Assembly: GCA_027083655.1 (NCBI GenBank)
Contig: JALWNS010000431.1
Span: 3,181-10,565, forward strand
DNA: 7,385 nucleotides
Direction: 5' to 3'
Source of the DNA: Bacteroidales bacterium
GTDB lineage: Bacteria > Bacteroidota > Bacteroidia > Bacteroidales > S143-33
The first letter of the stretch is position 1, and each line of letters opens with the position of its first letter. This document shows positions 1 to 6,101 of this stretch, in pieces. The notes under the pieces were generated by a model. It searched no databases and was not told the DNA's origin. It saw only the letters and a program-made list of their open reading frames with translations. Position numbers and translations under genes: made by a program.

Positions 1-315
1 ATATGCATAAGCAGAATCATACAAACGCTGTGCAATATAAATTTTTGCAATCTCCAGGTTTTTAATATCACCATTTATTCTGTGTGCCAGCTTTTTAGCC
101 TGTTCATATCTTTTGGCAAAAATATTCATTTCTACTGCTCTAGTGAGAATGTAATCATCTGAGAAAAAATTTGTTGCCTTTGTAATTTTTTCTGCCGCTA
201 CGTTATATTGTTTTTGATTAGCTGCTTCTAGTGCTTCATTATATAGTTTTATTCCATCCTGGGCTATAAGCGATTGGGTTATGAAAAAAAATATGTATAC
301 AAAGTATTTTTTCAT
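1..315 (-). CDS. Exported TPR-like protein, N-terminal 105 residues (partial)
   Basis: The reverse strand is open from an ATG at 315 to the left edge, giving 105 residues without a stop; the C-terminus lies outside the window. The protein starts MKKYFVYIFFFITQS and has a clear signal peptide: lysines at 2-3, a hydrophobic core at about 5-17 and a likely cut near LIA-Q at 18-19. The rest is helical with a TPR-like pattern (about 22-50 and 55-82: short helix pairs with small residues such as NEALEAANQKQY and AKRYEQAKKLA), so an exported or envelope-attached protein-binding scaffold is likely. It follows the T9SS substrate gene by five bases. An in-frame ATG at 321 overlaps that gene's stop (TAATG) and would add two residues; I prefer 315 because it gives the usual MKK signal-peptide start. 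Exported TPR proteins of Bacteroidota include T9SS parts such as PorE, but nothing visible here allows that assignment. Confidence 0.8.
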   Translation of the reverse strand, partial: MKKYFVYIFFFITQSLIAQDGIKLYNEALEAANQKQYNVAAEKITKATNFFSDDYILTRAVEMNIFAKRYEQAKKLAHRINGDIKNLEIAKIYIAQRLYDSAYAY

Positions 316-320
316 TAGCA

Positions 321-2927
321 TTAAGGTATTTGTGTTTTTACCTTGCGGTATAAGTTAATAAATCCAGAAATATTACGTACCACAATTCCATTTAATCTAC
401 GTTCATAAACATCACAAATGTAATAATAGACACCATCTGGAACAGGTAGGCCAGTGCGCTGGTCTTTCCCTGTCCAGTTGATATCAGGGTCATTTGTCTG
501 GTAAACAAGGTCACCCCAACGGTCATATATCTTCATATCAACTTTTTCGACAAATCTATATGGATAAGGATGGAACACATCATTTACTCCATCTCCATTG
601 GGTGTGAAAGTATTTGGAAGCTTATAGTATTCACAAACATCAATACACACCTCATTACATTCCGACTCATTACCTGCCGAGTCAATGGCCTGGACAATAT
701 AACATCCTGCCAAAGTTTGCTCTGGACTGTGAACAAGCATTGTGTCCCTTGGTTTGGCCGTAGCCAATAATACATATGACGAGTCAATGTTGTATTTGTA
801 ATATATCTTGTAATTAGCAATATCTATCAAGCAGCTATCAGATGGTAAATGCCAGGTAATAATATTTTCCCCATTTTCACAATCGCTCTCGATATTTATA
901 ATGGGACAGCATGGGGCTACGGTGTCTATGGCCATTGTACTAGCCTCCTGTGACCAGTTAATCAAAGGTCTTGGTAAACTGTCAGAAGTATAATAACCAA
1001 TGCTTTTTACTTTGTAAGTATAAGTGTTACCATTAATGACATTGTAATCGGAAAATTTGTTTCCTGCTGTCTGTCCTATAGAGTCAAATGTGCTTGTCTG
1101 TGGGTTTAGCCTGTATATAACATGCCTTTCGATGAGCCATGGTACGTTTTCATGAATATTAACATCAATACGGCGGTCTGTGCCATAAAGCGTGATAAAT
1201 GGTGATGAAGCTATAGCCGCATGACCAACTGCTTGCCAATCTTGTGTTAATGTATCCCAATTAACCAACTCCAGTTTGTAAATGCTGGGATTGTCTGCAG
1301 TATTTATGTTAGTGTCCACAAAACTTGTTTGATCCAGTCCATCAAAAATATATGGCCCCTGGTAAAAACTACCATACAAATCTCGTGAATAATATAAATA
1401 ATACCTGTATGGAGGCGTAATGACTGTAGTATCCAGGTTAATCGGAGGATGCCATTGAACGTGTATAGCTCCTTGTGTATCATCTGTATTGGACACAGAG
1501 ACCTGGAGCATTATTGGCATTCCTTCAATAAGTTCGGTGCATTGAGGGTTAGAAGCATAGCCATCAACGTCTTGAAAATAAGGTACTACACGGTAGCAGT
1601 ATGAGTAGCCAAGCTGCAAACCTTCTCCATTGTTATCGTCAATAAAGACAGTATCGTTGATAGAAGTAGTCCTGGCAATTTCTTCGTAGTTCCAAGCAGG
1701 ATTCATTCCCACTTCACATCTTGTTGTGTCATGGTTATCAAATACACGGCTACGGTATATTTTATAGCCTTGGCAGTTTGAACAACGGCTTTTGGTCCAT
1801 TTTAATAATATTGTTGCATTAGAAGGCTCTATATCTGTAAGTTTCACTCCTGGAGGTACAACCCGTATTCTTACAGTTTCGTAGTCTATTAGCTTGACAA
1901 ACGGATTATCATCAGTAACCTTGAAAGTCAAAATATAAGGCTGGTTGCGTACATGATTACAGGTTGTTATCCAACGAAAATGACCAACCAGGGTATCTCT
2001 TCCCCGTAATGTATCGCTATAACTTGAATTAAAGAATTCAGCTGGAGAATCTTCTACAAGCATAGGAAAACCAGTAACCCACATTTCCAGAGAATCATTA
2101 TTCGGATCTGTGGCAATAACATCAAATTCTATTGTATCTCCGGCTTCCACGCATATATCTGGTATGTCCTGAATCTGTGGGGCATGGTTGTCTGTCTCCA
2201 CTACCTCTATCTGCATATCCTGCAGAACAAAACCTATTTTCACTCCTTGCCGCCATTCTTCAATTCTAATTGCCACATTATATTTGCCTAGTTTAGTTGG
2301 CGTTTTCCAAACAAAATCACCTGTTTCTGGATTAACATAAAGGGAGTCTGAGTAGTCTGGTAAACTAAACCAGGGTATCTTTTTACCTCCAGTATATCTA
2401 CAAGTATCTAATTTGAATACTAACGAATCACCGTCGATGTCATAGGCCCCTGGATTGTGAATAAAGGTCTGGCCTATTGCTGCTTTGTCCAGGGGATAAT
2501 TATTAAGCTTTATTGAATTGTTGTGACCAATAAATGGATCTATCCTTAAAATGGTTTTGATTGCAAAGACTGTGTTTACAGAATTAGGGATGTTTATTAC
2601 TCCTTCATTGCGGTTAGGATCCTCCATGACTATCTCATACGTACCCGGCCCTGGGAAAGTATGGTAACCTATATACAGGTTCTTTTTATAATAATCAGGT
2701 AAATACCAGTAGCTTACACGGTGTACATAACTTGTTGTACTGTCCCCCCACCATACAGGCAAAGAATCCCTGTCGGCTGGAGAAAGTGTATAGGTAAATG
2801 TCCAGATGTAAAATTTATATTTGTAGCCTTCTACATGTTCATATACTATATAACCTGCCCTGTTGTGGGTAGCATACAGATTATGTAGCAATATGATACC
2901 TAAAAATAGGGTTAAAAGTTTTTTCAT
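321..2927 (-). CDS. Large secreted modular protein with type B T9SS sorting domain (gliding motility-associated C-terminal domain)
   Basis: This 868-residue protein is probably secreted by the T9SS and anchored or released at the cell surface. A signal peptide covers about 1-19 (MKKLLTLFLGIILL, cut near LYA-T). The mature start THNRAGYI resembles the THxRAG opening of many large Bacteroidota surface proteins. Residues 20-245 form an N-terminal beta-rich region with an acidic DIDGDSL loop at 163-169. Residues 249-357 look cadherin- or Ig-like (HAPQIQDIP, ATDPNNDSL). Residues 362-765 contain about four fibronectin III-like units, recognisable by spaced 'YKIYRS', 'YYLYYS', 'VIYRL' and 'YKIYYK' strands. 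Residues 769-862 match the CHU_C/TIGR04131 type sorting domain: LPNTFTPNGDGVNDVF, then IYDRWGDLVYQ, W818-TG and GVYYY. No enzymatic domain is visible, so adhesion or matrix formation is my inference. The last fibronectin-like unit is cysteine-rich (eight Cys between 673 and 765). A good ribosome site precedes the start. Confidence 0.93.
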   Translation of the reverse strand: MKKLLTLFLGIILLHNLYATHNRAGYIVYEHVEGYKYKFYIWTFTYTLSPADRDSLPVWWGDSTTSYVHRVSYWYLPDYYKKNLYIGYHTFPGPGTYEIVMEDPNRNEGVINIPNSVNTVFAIKTILRIDPFIGHNNSIKLNNYPLDKAAIGQTFIHNPGAYDIDGDSLVFKLDTCRYTGGKKIPWFSLPDYSDSLYVNPETGDFVWKTPTKLGKYNVAIRIEEWRQGVKIGFVLQDMQIEVVETDNHAPQIQDIPDICVEAGDTIEFDVIATDPNNDSLEMWVTGFPMLVEDSPAEFFNSSYSDTLRGRDTLVGHFRWITTCNHVRNQPYILTFKVTDDNPFVKLIDYETVRIRVVPPGVKLTDIEPSNATILLKWTKSRCSNCQGYKIYRSRVFDNHDTTRCEVGMNPAWNYEEIARTTSINDTVFIDDNNGEGLQLGYSYCYRVVPYFQDVDGYASNPQCTELIEGMPIMLQVSVSNTDDTQGAIHVQWHPPINLDTTVITPPYRYYLYYSRDLYGSFYQGPYIFDGLDQTSFVDTNINTADNPSIYKLELVNWDTLTQDWQAVGHAAIASSPFITLYGTDRRIDVNIHENVPWLIERHVIYRLNPQTSTFDSIGQTAGNKFSDYNVINGNTYTYKVKSIGYYTSDSLPRPLINWSQEASTMAIDTVAPCCPIINIESDCENGENIITWHLPSDSCLIDIANYKIYYKYNIDSSYVLLATAKPRDTMLVHSPEQTLAGCYIVQAIDSAGNESECNEVCIDVCEYYKLPNTFTPNGDGVNDVFHPYPYRFVEKVDMKIYDRWGDLVYQTNDPDINWTGKDQRTGLPVPDGVYYYICDVYERRLNGIVVRNISGFINLYRKVKTQIP

Positions 2928-2930
2928 CTA

Positions 2931-2937
2931 TTCTCCT
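2931..2937 (-). promoter_or_regulatory. Ribosome binding site of the large T9SS substrate gene
   Basis: On the minus strand AGGAGAA lies a few bases before the ATG at 2927. It is the strongest Shine-Dalgarno match in the window and supports this start. Strong Shine-Dalgarno sites are not the rule in Bacteroidota, so it stands out. Confidence 0.6.
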
Positions 2938-2959
2938 ATGTTCATTTTCTATGCCGCTT

Positions 2960-2991
2960 AAAAGTTATATTTTTTCTACAAACTAATCAAG
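2960..2991 (-). promoter_or_regulatory. Candidate Bacteroidota-type promoter before the large T9SS substrate gene
   Basis: On the minus strand, CTTG (2991-2988) and TAACTTTT (2967-2960) are separated by 20 bases. The Bacteroidota consensus is TTTG, a 19-21 base spacer, then TAnnTTTG, so each box has one mismatch. Transcription would start about 25-30 bases upstream of the ATG at 2927. The match is imperfect and the region is AT-rich, so chance is possible. Confidence 0.35.
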
Positions 2992-3013
2992 TTAAGGCCT
3001 GGGAAAATAGATT

Positions 3014-3451
3014 TTAAGCTTTATTCTTTAGCCAATGGATAGCTTCACTGAGAGATTCAAAGCTATGATAACCAAAATTCCCAACTGGCTGCAAACTGTC
3101 TATGGCTTGCTCTAATGATATTTTTATCAAATTGTTGGAGGGAGGAATTAGTGCTACTTTTTCTACGTTCATTTTTTCTAACTCAAAGCCATGTTTGGAC
3201 AAATAAGAGGATACATTGGATGGACTTATGAAAAAATCAAACCGTTCGCAATTTAATAAAATTTTATTACTCCCTGTATCTAAAACCCTGTGTAATAGTA
3301 GCTCAATTTCCATTAAAAAATCATCATTGGTCATTAAAGTCGTATGTGGAAACCAAATTGATGTCATGAGTTGATAATCAGGAAAATAGCTTATACGTTG
3401 GTATAAAGTTTCAATGTTTGTTTTACTAGAACTAATAATTTGCTGGACCAC
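3014..3451 (-). CDS. Small STAS/SpoIIAA-like protein of unknown function
   Basis: The protein has 145 residues, no signal peptide and no membrane segment, so it is probably cytoplasmic. It resembles a group of short Bacteroidota proteins with a STAS/SpoIIAA-like alpha/beta fold. The visible pattern is a hydrophobic strand with tryptophan (about 27-35, QLMTSIWFP), a helix (43-58, DDFLMEIELLLHRVLD), a strand (62-68, NKILLNC), a helix (78-87), a strand (97-103, EKVALIP), and a typical end in which a beta strand is followed by FESLSEAIHWL at 131-141. That ending is the clearest family clue; I assign no biochemical activity. The start is a GTG at 3451: no in-frame ATG exists between it and the upstream stop at 3494-3496, and AAGGGG lies six bases before it. 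The next ATG would be at residue 29 and would remove the first strand. It follows the DUF6765-like gene by 58 bases and could share its transcript. Confidence 0.75.
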   Translation of the reverse strand: MVQQIISSSKTNIETLYQRISYFPDYQLMTSIWFPHTTLMTNDDFLMEIELLLHRVLDTGSNKILLNCERFDFFISPSNVSSYLSKHGFELEKMNVEKVALIPPSNNLIKISLEQAIDSLQPVGNFGYHSFESLSEAIHWLKNKA

Positions 3452-3457
3452 CTTATT

Positions 3458-3463
3458 CCCCTT
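3458..3463 (-). promoter_or_regulatory. Ribosome binding site deciding the GTG start at 3451
   Basis: AAGGGG on the minus strand lies six bases upstream of GTG at 3451. Because this gene has no upstream ATG in frame, the site is the main reason to accept the rare start codon. Confidence 0.45.
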
Positions 3464-3509
3464 TTTGTTCCTATTATTAAACGTAATTACGCATTATTAG
3501 TTTCGTGTA

Positions 3510-4517
3510 CTAGAGCAATTTTATTTTACTTAACACAAATTTTCTTTGTTCATAAGCTACTTTGTGGAATAAAAACCATTTTTCATCTCCCAAGATTTTA
3601 CCTACTATGTGTGGGAAGCGTCTTATTCTTCCTAAATGTATTGCCTGGGTAAGCCATTCAATACTGCTATAATTAAACTCTACCTGTGGAAAGTACATGG
3701 ATAATGAAGAAAAAATGTTGTTGCCTGTGCGTGGTGTAGATAAAGCCTTAAGAAGTTTGTTCTCAATTTGGCGCCACTGGCTATCACAATCTTTTATACT
3801 ACATAGTATTTTAAAAATTTCTTCTGATGCTTCTAGAAAGATCGAAGTATTGTTTCGTAATATCGTCTCATTGGTCTTAGCACGTACATATCTCCATTTT
3901 AAATATGGAAGATCAGGAAAATCATAAGCTTCTGCGTGGCCTATATCAGGAAAAAAATTGTAGAAAAATTGTTTATATGGCTTTATCAATTTCCAGTGTC
4001 TCCCGTCCCATACCTCTATGTGATCCAGATCGTTAAGCTCATGATTGTGTGTGCCTGCAAAGTGTTGGTGTGCCCACGTATCGGCAAATGTATGCAATGC
4101 TACTCCAAGTCGGATTAAGTTCTCTAATGTGTAGGATGTCTTTAACTTTGCTACTGCCCAGTATATAAGTATCTGGGCCATCTCACTGTTGGGCAAAACC
4201 TCATATTTATATTTGCGCTGCCCCTGGTAAGGATTAGGTGGTAAAAAATGAAAAGAAAGATATATCTTTTCCTGGACAGATCGTTTGAAATCTTCTATGA
4301 ATTGAATGCCTTTGTGTGCCGTGCATATAGGATCAAAGTTCTTCCCATCATACCGCGGATGGGAAAAAGATAGCCGGCCTTGTATAATAAAAGGACGATG
4401 CATGACTGCATCGTCTACATACTGTGAAGCATAAGCTATAATCTGACTTTCATCTTCGCTAAAACCACTGTGTAATGCCAAAATCTTTATTACACCGTAG
4501 TGAAAGTCTTTTTGCAT
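3510..4517 (-). CDS. DUF6765-like protein, possible metal-dependent hydrolase fold
   Basis: This 335-residue protein matches the DUF6765 pattern as I know it: it starts MQKDFHYGVIKILA and continues with AYASQYVDDA (28-37), HFLPP (90-94), GVALHTFADTWAHQHFAG (138-155), IGHAEAYDFPDLPYLKW (192-208). Many histidines and aspartates are invariant-looking (H6, D35, D36, H68, H90, H142, D146, H150, H152, H194, D202). The ALHTFADTWAHQ segment resembles the metal-binding helix of zinc-dependent phospholipase C/P1 nuclease folds (LHxxxDxxxxxH), so a metal-dependent hydrolase is a reasonable inference; no activity is known to me. There is no signal peptide, which argues for the cytoplasm, unlike classical secreted phospholipase C. 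The start is firm: GAAGGA lies just upstream, inside the last codons of porT, and porT ends six bases before the ATG, so the two are probably translated from one transcript. The length looks complete. Confidence 0.82.
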   Translation of the reverse strand: MQKDFHYGVIKILALHSGFSEDESQIIAYASQYVDDAVMHRPFIIQGRLSFSHPRYDGKNFDPICTAHKGIQFIEDFKRSVQEKIYLSFHFLPPNPYQGQRKYKYEVLPNSEMAQILIYWAVAKLKTSYTLENLIRLGVALHTFADTWAHQHFAGTHNHELNDLDHIEVWDGRHWKLIKPYKQFFYNFFPDIGHAEAYDFPDLPYLKWRYVRAKTNETILRNNTSIFLEASEEIFKILCSIKDCDSQWRQIENKLLKALSTPRTGNNIFSSLSMYFPQVEFNYSSIEWLTQAIHLGRIRRFPHIVGKILGDEKWFLFHKVAYEQRKFVLSKIKLL

Positions 4518-4523
4518 AATCTT

Positions 4524-5225
4524 TTATCCTTCAAAATGTAAAGAGAACATGAAATAGTAAGAGTATAAACCTTGTATGTATTTGGTATATACGCTATTAT
4601 CAGGTTCTAGTACATTAAACAATCCGCGGCCAAACTTCAACTCTGTCGACAATTTGAAATACTCTAAAAACCAGTCTATTCCTAGTCCTGTTTCTCCGTA
4701 TGTGTCAAAAGCAGAAAGGTAAACTTTGGGTACATTTGTTTCTGGCCTTTTTAATGCTGAAATATCAAAAGTAGGTGCAGCTCCTATTATTACATAAGGC
4801 CGCATATTTCCGGCCCTTACGCCATGGTATTTTATTAACAATGGCATTTGAATGAAAGTAGATGGTATATTGATCTGCAACGGAGCACTACCTTGATTAA
4901 AATAATAAACCAAAGACCTCTGCTGGAAGTTAAGTGTTATCAATGTACGGAAAGTAAAATCTTTATTTAGCCTAAGTTCGAAAATAGGTCCTAAATGACC
5001 CCCAGGTAGCCATTTATGGTCAATACCGTATAAATTATCTTCTTCTGGTGCTTGGTAAAAATTCTGGGTTTTGACAACAATAAAATCTAACTTGTTTATG
5101 CCAAATGTGAAGCCCCAGTGTATAGACCTGTTATCATAATTTGGCAAATTCTTGGAACCAGTAAATTGTCCATAACCCTCAACCACTGCAAGTATGGTTA
5201 AAATAAAAATTGTTATCTTTTTCAT
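4524..5225 (-). CDS. porT: PorT-family type IX secretion system outer-membrane protein
   Basis: This 233-residue protein fits PorT, an outer-membrane beta-barrel protein needed for T9SS secretion; the P. gingivalis protein has a similar length. A signal peptide covers about 1-19 (MKKITIFILTILAVVEGYG, cut before Q20). The mature start has the typical NLPNYDNRSIHWGFTFGINKLDF (27-49), in which 'LPNYD', 'HWGF' and 'GxNKxDF' are family hallmarks. Further matches are the PGGHLGPIFELRL block (74-86), STFIQMPLLIKY (122-133), RPYVIIGAAPTFDI (142-155) and the final strand YYFMFSLHFEG with an aromatic near the end. Alternating hydrophobic residues throughout suit a small barrel. It lies 61 bases downstream of ubiE, the same order I recall in other Bacteroidota, which strengthens the call. 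Alternatives would be another PorT-like outer-membrane beta-barrel protein, but the motif match is close. Confidence 0.92.
   Translation of the reverse strand: MKKITIFILTILAVVEGYGQFTGSKNLPNYDNRSIHWGFTFGINKLDFIVVKTQNFYQAPEEDNLYGIDHKWLPGGHLGPIFELRLNKDFTFRTLITLNFQQRSLVYYFNQGSAPLQINIPSTFIQMPLLIKYHGVRAGNMRPYVIIGAAPTFDISALKRPETNVPKVYLSAFDTYGETGLGIDWFLEYFKLSTELKFGRGLFNVLEPDNSVYTKYIQGLYSYYFMFSLHFEG
4526..4531 (-). promoter_or_regulatory. Ribosome binding site of the DUF6765-like gene inside the end of porT
   Basis: The final Glu-Gly codons of porT read GAAGGA on the minus strand, followed by the TAA stop and then the ATG at 4517 nine bases after the motif. This ties translation of the two genes together. 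Confidence 0.5.
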
Positions 5226-5254
5226 AATCTCTAGATTTCGTATCTGTTTTTATA

Positions 5255-5279
5255 AAACGTAGTTTTTCAAAAAACGTTT
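5255..5279 (-). other. AT-rich inverted repeat in the ubiE-porT gap
   Basis: GTTTTT (5262-5267) and AAAAAC (5270-5275) are exact inverted copies, and flanking AAAC (5255-5258) and GTTT (5276-5279) extend the pairing past a three-base bulge. The stem has few GC pairs and no clean U-tract follows it on the minus strand, so it is not a convincing terminator. A weak attenuator or transcript-processing site, or chance, are all possible. Confidence 0.3.
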
Positions 5280-5286
5280 ATATGTT

Positions 5287-6030
5287 TTATTTATTTTTTT
5301 CAAAAATATAGATAGTTGCTATGCCGAAGCTTAATGGCTTAGTTTTTAGTGTTTTAAATCCGTGCGACTCCACAAAATTAGTAAAATTCTTTCCAGATGG
5401 AAAATTTTTTACTGACTCTGGTAAGTAATAATACGCCCTATCACCCGTTATTATCCGTCCTACAAAAGGTAAAATCTTATTGAAATAAAAGTTAAACGAG
5501 CCTGAAATTATCGGATTTTTTATGTGCGAGAATTCTAAGATTGCAAAGATACCCCCAGGTCTAAGGACACGGTAAACTTCTTTAACCCAATTGTTTAGAT
5601 TTTCGCTGTTGCGTATCCCAAATGCACAAGTCACAACATCAAAGCTAGCATCCTCAAAGCTCATATTCTCCGAATCATCGATTTGCAGAGAGATTTTTTC
5701 CCAATACCCAGGTAGCTTTTTTTTGATTTTTTCTCGGCCTATGCTAAGCATATTTTCAGAAATATCAATACCCACTATTTTTTCAGGCTTTAGCTTAATG
5801 AGGTAAAAGATTAAGTCTCCTGTGCCTGTTGCTAGATCTAGTATCCTGCCGTGTGCAAAAGGTCGTATATAGTGTATAAGCTTTTTCCTCCACCTTTTGT
5901 CTATGCCAAGGGAAAAAATATGATTTAACAAATCATATGTGCGCGCAATTTTGTTAAACATTATTTTTACTTGTGTCTTCTTGCTTAGAGGTGTGTCTTT
6001 GTACGGGACAACCTTGGCAAATTTTTCCAT
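5287..6030 (-). CDS. ubiE: Demethylmenaquinone methyltransferase UbiE/MenG
   Basis: This 247-residue cytoplasmic enzyme transfers a methyl group from S-adenosylmethionine (SAM) to demethylmenaquinone, the last step of menaquinone synthesis; Bacteroidota respire with menaquinone, so the ubiquinone reaction is not expected. Both family signatures are present: YDLLNHIFSLGIDKRW at 32-47 and RVLRPGGIFAILEFS at 154-168. The SAM-binding core is DLATGTGDL (65-73), followed by GIDISENML (87-95) for the ribose-binding acidic residue and DVVTCAFGIRN (131-141). GDRAYYYLPESVKNFP (196-211) matches the conserved C-terminal region. The length is normal and all key motifs are intact. The ATG at 6030 gives the usual N-terminus; no Shine-Dalgarno is visible, which is common in this phylum. 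It heads the leftward gene series and is divergent from the aldehyde dehydrogenase, 60 bases apart. Confidence 0.97.
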   Translation of the reverse strand: MEKFAKVVPYKDTPLSKKTQVKIMFNKIARTYDLLNHIFSLGIDKRWRKKLIHYIRPFAHGRILDLATGTGDLIFYLIKLKPEKIVGIDISENMLSIGREKIKKKLPGYWEKISLQIDDSENMSFEDASFDVVTCAFGIRNSENLNNWVKEVYRVLRPGGIFAILEFSHIKNPIISGSFNFYFNKILPFVGRIITGDRAYYYLPESVKNFPSGKNFTNFVESHGFKTLKTKPLSFGIATIYIFEKNK

Positions 6031-6069
6031 GACGAAAATTTATTTTAAATTAAAGTGTCAAAATTTCTG

Positions 6070-6101
6070 CAAATGTAAAACTTTTTTGCGATGGAGACAT
6101 A
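6070..6101 (-). promoter_or_regulatory. Candidate Bacteroidota-type promoter of ubiE
   Basis: On the minus strand TACATTTG (6077-6070) matches the full TAnnTTTG -7 box. Twenty bases upstream is TATG (6101-6098), one mismatch from the -33 TTTG. Transcription would begin around 6064, leaving a leader of about 34 bases before the ATG at 6030. The -33 part lies inside the first codons of the divergent aldehyde dehydrogenase gene. Confidence 0.5.

Noticed and set aside
570..820. Open frames at 570-770 plus and 584-820 minus inside the large T9SS substrate gene
   Set aside because: They overlap the sorting-domain region of the real gene in other frames and show no motif or ribosome site.
2994..3013. 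Terminator after the STAS-like gene
   Set aside because: Only the short palindrome AGGCCT is present; there is no stable stem followed by a U-run.
3482..3491. Ten-base palindrome CGTAATTACG between the DUF6765-like and STAS-like genes
   Set aside because: It is short, single and AT-rich, with no second copy nearby and no promoter boxes at proper spacing, so an operator call is not supported.
3440..4118. Plus-strand open frames of 60-76 residues at 3440-3652, 3697-3927 and 3936-4118
   Set aside because: The last two lie wholly, and the first mostly, opposite the DUF6765-like gene, whose motifs are intact; the first also crosses the short gap before 3451. The hydrophobic look of the first comes from reverse-reading AT-rich codons.
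6031..6090. Promoter for the aldehyde dehydrogenase on the plus strand
   Set aside because: TATTTTAA at 6041-6048 is a poor -7 match, and the nearest TTG-like box (6013-6016) is 24 bases away, too far. I could not support a site.
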